Below are positions 60,384-64,000 of a stretch of 64,000 nt of DNA, piece after piece. The stretch lies in assembly GCA_002344975.1 (NCBI GenBank), contig DDUV01000073.1, positions 1 to 64,000 of the forward strand, in the 5' to 3' direction. The DNA comes from Saprospiraceae bacterium UBA2329 (GTDB taxonomy: Bacteria > Bacteroidota > Bacteroidia > Chitinophagales > Saprospiraceae). Numbering within the stretch: the stretch's first letter is position 1; every line of letters starts with the position of its first letter. The notes beneath the pieces are model-generated. The model worked only from the letters and a program-made list of their open reading frames with translations, searched no databases and was not told the DNA's origin. The position numbers were made by a program, and so were the translations under genes.

Positions 60384-61673
60384 CTATAAGATTCCCGGAA
60401 AAAACATAACCAATGCCAGCAGCAGCAGTTGAATGATCAAAAACGGCACAATACCCCTGTATATCTGCGCCGTGCGAACCTCCGGCGGGGCCACGCCTTT
60501 GAGATAGAACAGCGAAAACCCGAAGGGCGGGGTCAGAAAAGATGTTTGTAAATTGATGGTGAGCAACACGCCTATCCAGATCATATCCATCCCCAGCGCC
60601 TTAAAAATGGGGGCTGCAATGGGCACAATGATGAAGATGATTTCAATAAAATCTATAAAAAAACCGGCTACAAATACCACCAGCATCACCAACATCAAAA
60701 ACATGTAGGGCGAGAGATTGGCGTTCTGTACCCACTCCACCAAATAGCGGTCGCCGTTCATCTCTCTGAAAACCAACGAGAACGTTGTTGCTCCCAGCAA
60801 GATGATAAAAACCATAGCCGTGAGGTGGGTGGTCTCGCGCATGACGTGGCGCAATACGTTCATATTCAGCTTTTTTTGCAAAGCCGTCAGCAGTGTTGCT
60901 CCAATAGCTCCCAGCGCCGCCGCTTCCGTAGGCGATGCAATGCCCGCAAAAATAGACCCCAATACGGCCACAATGAGCACCAATGGCATCACCAAGGCTT
61001 TCAACACTTTTGCTCCAAAACCCGGCCCTATAAACGCAGCTACCTCTTCGGGCGGCATCGCCGGGGCCACAGAGGGGTTGAGTGCCGAAACAACGAGAAT
61101 GTAAACCAGATACAGCCCCACCAGCATAAATCCGGGTACAAACGCCGCAGCAAACAGATCGCCCACAGATACATTGAGGACGCTGCCCAACAGCACCAGC
61201 ACCACCGAGGGAGGTATGATTTGCCCCAAAGTACCCGCCGCAGCAATGGTGCCTGTGGCCAATTCGGTGCGGTAATTCCGCTTGAGCATGGTGGGCAGAC
61301 TAATCAGGCCCATCGTAACAACCGTAGCCCCTACGATGCCGGTGGATGCCGCCAGCAACGCGCCTACCAACACCACAGAAACCGCCAACCCGCCCCGAAT
61401 CCGCCCCATCAGCACGGCCATGGTTTCTAACAGTTGCCCCGCCAGCCCCGACCGTTCGAGCATGAGGCCCATAAAAATAAACAACGGCACGGCGATGAGC
61501 ACATAATTGTTCATCACCCCCATCACCCGTGCCGGCAAGGCTGCCAAAACGCTCGGCTCTAGAAAACAAAAGGCGTACAGCAGCGAAAGCCCCGCCAGCG
61601 TGAAAGCCACCGGGTAGCCGTACAAAATGAGGACAAAAATGCTGATGAAAAGTATAAGCGCTAAAATTTCCAT
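60384..61673 (-). CDS. dctM: TRAP transporter large permease DctM
   Basis: A 429-residue DctM-type subunit with about 12 helices, the channel half of a sodium-driven tripartite (TRAP) carboxylate transporter. Family features: IAVPLFIFMGLMLERSG, GIVGATVVTMGLISLPTML, GTLGQIIPPSVVLVLLGSVL and NLQTSFLTPPFGFSLFYLKG. It follows dctQ with a 15-bp gap. The periplasmic substrate-binding subunit (DctP/TAXI) is absent from the window. Confidence 0.93.
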   Translation of the reverse strand: MEILALILFISIFVLILYGYPVAFTLAGLSLLYAFCFLEPSVLAALPARVMGVMNNYVLIAVPLFIFMGLMLERSGLAGQLLETMAVLMGRIRGGLAVSVVLVGALLAASTGIVGATVVTMGLISLPTMLKRNYRTELATGTIAAAGTLGQIIPPSVVLVLLGSVLNVSVGDLFAAAFVPGFMLVGLYLVYILVVSALNPSVAPAMPPEEVAAFIGPGFGAKVLKALVMPLVLIVAVLGSIFAGIASPTEAAALGAIGATLLTALQKKLNMNVLRHVMRETTHLTAMVFIILLGATTFSLVFREMNGDRYLVEWVQNANLSPYMFLMLVMLVVFVAGFFIDFIEIIFIIVPIAAPIFKALGMDMIWIGVLLTINLQTSFLTPPFGFSLFYLKGVAPPEVRTAQIYRGIVPFLIIQLLLLALVMFFPGIL

Positions 61674-61688
61674 GCCAAGTGCGGGTTT

Positions 61689-62237
61689 TCAAATGCTTTC
61701 AGGAAGATCAGGTGCGTCGGCTTCCGTAGCGATGCCCCTCAGGTGCAGGATGGCCTCGGCAACGGAAGCAATGCCTTGTAAAAACAGAAAAAACGCGCCC
61801 AGTACAATGGAGAATTTGATGAGGTAACGGGCGGGCAATCCACCTGGATCGGGCGAAGATTCTCGTATGCGAAAGGCATCGGCAGCAAATTCCCATGCAG
61901 AAACCATGAGCGCTGCACACCAGGGCAACAAAAACAACACCCCTCCGATGAGATTGACCCAGGCTTTGTCTTTGGCGCTGAATTTCGAGTAAAACAAGTC
62001 CACCCGCACATGCTTATCGTGGCGGAATGCAAAACCGGCGCCCAACAAAAAGATGAGCGCAAACAGGTGCCATTCCATCTCCATAATCCAGGTCTGCGTA
62101 TCCTGAAGCACCCTTCGATACAATACATCCACGCCTACCAGCAGCACCAAAGCCGCCGTGAGCCAGGCAGTAGCGGCTCCGATTCGGTCGTTGAGCCGGG
62201 AGATTTTGCGGTACGTTTGAAGTAAAAATTTGTCCAT
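61689..62237 (-). CDS. dctQ: TRAP transporter small permease DctQ
   Basis: A 182-residue DctQ-type subunit with four helices. Features: DRIGAATAWLTAALVLLVGVD, TWIMEMEWHLFALIFLLGAG and a basic loop RHDKHVRVDLFYSKFS. The start is the ATG of MDKFLLQTYRK; the longer frame adds 43 unconserved, positively charged residues. The gene is divergent from a BadF-type kinase gene, with 282 bp between starts and no substrate-binding gene next to it. Confidence 0.85.
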   Translation of the reverse strand: MDKFLLQTYRKISRLNDRIGAATAWLTAALVLLVGVDVLYRRVLQDTQTWIMEMEWHLFALIFLLGAGFAFRHDKHVRVDLFYSKFSAKDKAWVNLIGGVLFLLPWCAALMVSAWEFAADAFRIRESSPDPGGLPARYLIKFSIVLGAFFLFLQGIASVAEAILHLRGIATEADAPDLPESI

Positions 62238-62484
62238 AAAACCTGATACCGATTTCAGTCTAAAAAAAACGCTTGATTTGTCCTGTGCGGCGCTTTCAAC
62301 CCATCTTCGGAGCGCCCCCGCGAACCACCGACCAATATTAGTTATTTTTTCAAAACCGCGGTACATACATTCTAATAAAATTATGCAATGCCCCTTTGAA
62401 CGTTCCCCGCCGACAATCAGCTCGTCAGCACATTACACTTATGTTTTCTTGCATATTATTTTCGCCTTCGTGTAGGAATAACAC

Positions 62485-62492
62485 TACTTTTG
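62485..62492 (+). promoter_or_regulatory. -7 element (TACTTTTG) of the BadF-kinase/pfkA operon
   Basis: Exact TAnnTTTG match, 27 nt upstream of the ATG at 62520. The rest of 62238-62519 is AT-rich and shows nothing else. Confidence 0.5.
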
Positions 62493-62519
62493 CCCCTCAA
62501 ACAAACAATAAGCAGACCT

Positions 62520-63377
62520 ATGATCATCGTAGTGGACAGCGGCTCGACCAAGGCAGACTGGCAAATCGCACAAGGCGATCAGGTAGAAACCATTCATACA
62601 CAAGGACTTAACCCTGTTTTTCTCACAGAAGAAGAAGTCTTTGAGGTGGTATCTGCGGCGTTGGGTGGGCATCCGTCTGCTGAATTGGCGGAGGCAGTCT
62701 TTTTCTACGGCGCCGGGTGCTGGGACGCGGGGAGATCGGGGCGCATACAAGGGGCGCTTCAACGCGTTTTCCGCAATGCGTCCGTCACTGTTGAACACGA
62801 TTTGCTGGGCGCGGCAAGAGCCACCTGTGGCAATGACCCGGGCATTGCCTGCATTATCGGCACCGGCTCGAACACTTGTCTTTACGACGGGGTATCAGTG
62901 ACGGACAATGTTACCAATCTGGGCTATCTCATCGGCGATGAAGGCAGCGGCACCTGGTTGGGCAAAGCGCTCATCCGGGCTTATTTTTACAGAGAAATGC
63001 CCCCCGATGTGCGCAGTTGGTTTGACGAGGCGTATCCGGGCGGCGAGTCGGCTATTCTCGATGGCGTTTATGCCACCGATGATACGCCCAATGTGTATTT
63101 AGCCTCTTTCACCCGATTCTTTTCAAAGCACAAATCGCACCTTTTTATTCAAAAACTGTTGTACGATGCGTTTGCCCTGTTTATTGACCGCCATGTGCGC
63201 AAATACAAAGGGCATATACACCTGCCGATTCATTTTATAGGCTCGGTAGCGTACTATTTTCAGGATGTGCTGGAGGTCGTATTGGCAGAACGCAATATGC
63301 AGCCGGGCATCTTTATTCAAAAACCCATTGACAACCTCACCGCCTATCACAAAGGCCATATTTTACAAATGCAATGA
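62520..63377 (+). CDS. BadF/BadG-family ATPase, N-acetylglucosamine-kinase-like
   Basis: A 285-residue sugar kinase of the ASKHA fold: phosphate-1 motif IIVVDSGSTKADWQI, phosphate-2 motif ACIIGTGSNTCLYDG, and GYLIGDEGSGTWLGKALI; the adenosine motif IHFIGSVAYYF is near the end. The family includes N-acetylglucosamine and N-acetylmuramate kinases, which recycle cell-wall sugars. The start is the ATG after the promoter element; the longer frame adds 10 residues. Its TGA overlaps the pfkA start (ATGA), so both are translationally coupled. Confidence 0.85.
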   Translation: MIIVVDSGSTKADWQIAQGDQVETIHTQGLNPVFLTEEEVFEVVSAALGGHPSAELAEAVFFYGAGCWDAGRSGRIQGALQRVFRNASVTVEHDLLGAARATCGNDPGIACIIGTGSNTCLYDGVSVTDNVTNLGYLIGDEGSGTWLGKALIRAYFYREMPPDVRSWFDEAYPGGESAILDGVYATDDTPNVYLASFTRFFSKHKSHLFIQKLLYDAFALFIDRHVRKYKGHIHLPIHFIGSVAYYFQDVLEVVLAERNMQPGIFIQKPIDNLTAYHKGHILQMQ

Positions 63378-64000
63378 GCAAGGAAATCAAACGAGTAGCG
63401 GTTTTTACCTCCGGCGGCGATGCGCCCGGAATGAACGCAGCCCTGAGAGCCGTCGTGCGTTCGGGGAGTTACCATGATCTGCATGTTTTCGGCATCAAAC
63501 GAGGCTATGAAGGTATGATCGAAGGGGAAATTGTTCGTCTGGAGCGCGCCGATGTGGGCAATATCATCCATCGGGGCGGCACCTTTCTAAAAACGGCTCG
63601 CAGCGAAAAATTCATGACGCCCGAAGGCCGAAAATTGGCTTACGAAACCTTGCTGGCACACGATATTGACGCTTGCGTTGCCATCGGCGGCAATGGCACC
63701 TTTACCGGAGCGCACAAGTTTTACGAAGAATTCGGGATTCCCATCATCGGCATTCCAGGCACCATAGATAACGACTTGTACGGCACCGATCTCACCATCG
63801 GCTTCGATACGGCCGTGAATACTGCCATCGAGGCCGTTGATAAAATCAGAGATACCGCCGATTCTCACAACAGGCTCTTTTTCATCGAAGTAATGGGGCG
63901 TCATGCGGGTTTCATCGCGCTCAATACGGGCATCGGCAGCGGAGCGGGCTACGTCATCATACCTGAATCGGTGCGCACCATTGAGGATTTGGTGGAGGAA
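63374..64000 (+). CDS. pfkA: ATP-dependent 6-phosphofructokinase, partial
   Basis: Phosphorylates fructose-6-phosphate in glycolysis. The first 209 codons are inside the window; the 3' end is cut. I translated it from the ATG at 63374, which overlaps the upstream gene by four bases. Motifs: VAVFTSGGDAPGMNAALRAV, GGTFLKTARS, PGTIDNDLYGTDLTIGFDTA and VMGRHAGFIAL. The ATP-loop motif reads GGNGTFTGA, with Asn where E. coli PfkA has the Mg-binding Asp (GGDGS). The family is certain; whether Asn affects catalysis is not. Confidence 0.93.
   Translation, partial: MSKEIKRVAVFTSGGDAPGMNAALRAVVRSGSYHDLHVFGIKRGYEGMIEGEIVRLERADVGNIIHRGGTFLKTARSEKFMTPEGRKLAYETLLAHDIDACVAIGGNGTFTGAHKFYEEFGIPIIGIPGTIDNDLYGTDLTIGFDTAVNTAIEAVDKIRDTADSHNRLFFIEVMGRHAGFIALNTGIGSGAGYVIIPESVRTIEDLVEE

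Overview
The window looks like the chromosome of a gliding or filamentous Bacteroidota, probably of the Saprospiria (Saprospiraceae) type. The evidence is: several proteins with type IX secretion (T9SS) C-terminal sorting domains; a porT gene behind menG/ubiE; two TonB-dependent receptors with carboxypeptidase-like N-terminal domains; the parA-parB-DUF5683 order; a crtI-crtB-carotenoid gene set; and a recurrent TAnnTTTG element just upstream of start codons, which is the -7 box of Bacteroidota sigma factors. The family-level placement is inference from gene content only. Most of the window is ordinary, densely packed core genome, with no rRNA, tRNA, phage or insertion sequence that I could recognise.

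Layout. 1-9 kb (mostly minus): secreted YceI protein, periplasmic-binding-fold lipoprotein, guaA, gpsA, and a 1235-residue T9SS propeller protein. 9-16 kb: T9SS type B adhesin-like protein, PIN toxin/antitoxin pair, acpH, porT, menG, an MFS transporter, crcB. 16-21 kb: two small tandem membrane paralogues, an AddB/RecB-like PD-(D/E)XK protein, PAP2 phosphatase and a ZIP transporter. 21-30 kb: a TonB receptor with a T9SS hydrolase-like partner, a LolD-type ATPase, an aldo/keto reductase, an amphipathic-repeat protein and an NlpC/P60 endopeptidase. 30-35 kb: rpsF-rpsR-rplI, ffh, an OmpA-domain protein and a membrane-anchored helix-hairpin-helix protein. 35-47 kb: a large T9SS metalloprotease, YceI, two Crp/Fnr regulators, a second TonB receptor, pnuC and an MDR oxidoreductase. 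47-57 kb: a 1221-residue cytochrome c/PA14/propeller/DUF1080 lipoprotein, a small T9SS protein, the carotenoid genes and an unknown lipoprotein. 57-64 kb: DUF5683-parB-parA, a UPF0173 hydrolase, TRAP permeases dctQM, a BadF-type kinase and the 5' part of pfkA, cut by the window end.

How the genes fit together. PorT belongs to the secretion machine that would export the five T9SS-tagged proteins seen here. TonB receptors, NlpC/P60, OmpA, lipoproteins and the LolD ATPase serve the envelope. MenG feeds respiration with menaquinone, and crtI-crtB with the DUF422 protein makes a carotenoid. The Crp/Fnr genes sit beside plausible targets (YceI; an MDR oxidoreductase).

The most interesting structure beyond routine genes is: an OmpA protein beside a membrane-tethered helix-hairpin-helix protein; a secreted hydrolase-like protein without its nucleophile beside a TonB receptor; a 26-bp x5 tandem array directly before a Crp/Fnr gene; a 15-bp x5 array that carries the crtI stop codon; and a 139-bp inverted-repeat element at 57.0-57.2 kb. 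Start codons were moved inward from the longest frame where a signal peptide, conserved N terminus or promoter element supported it.
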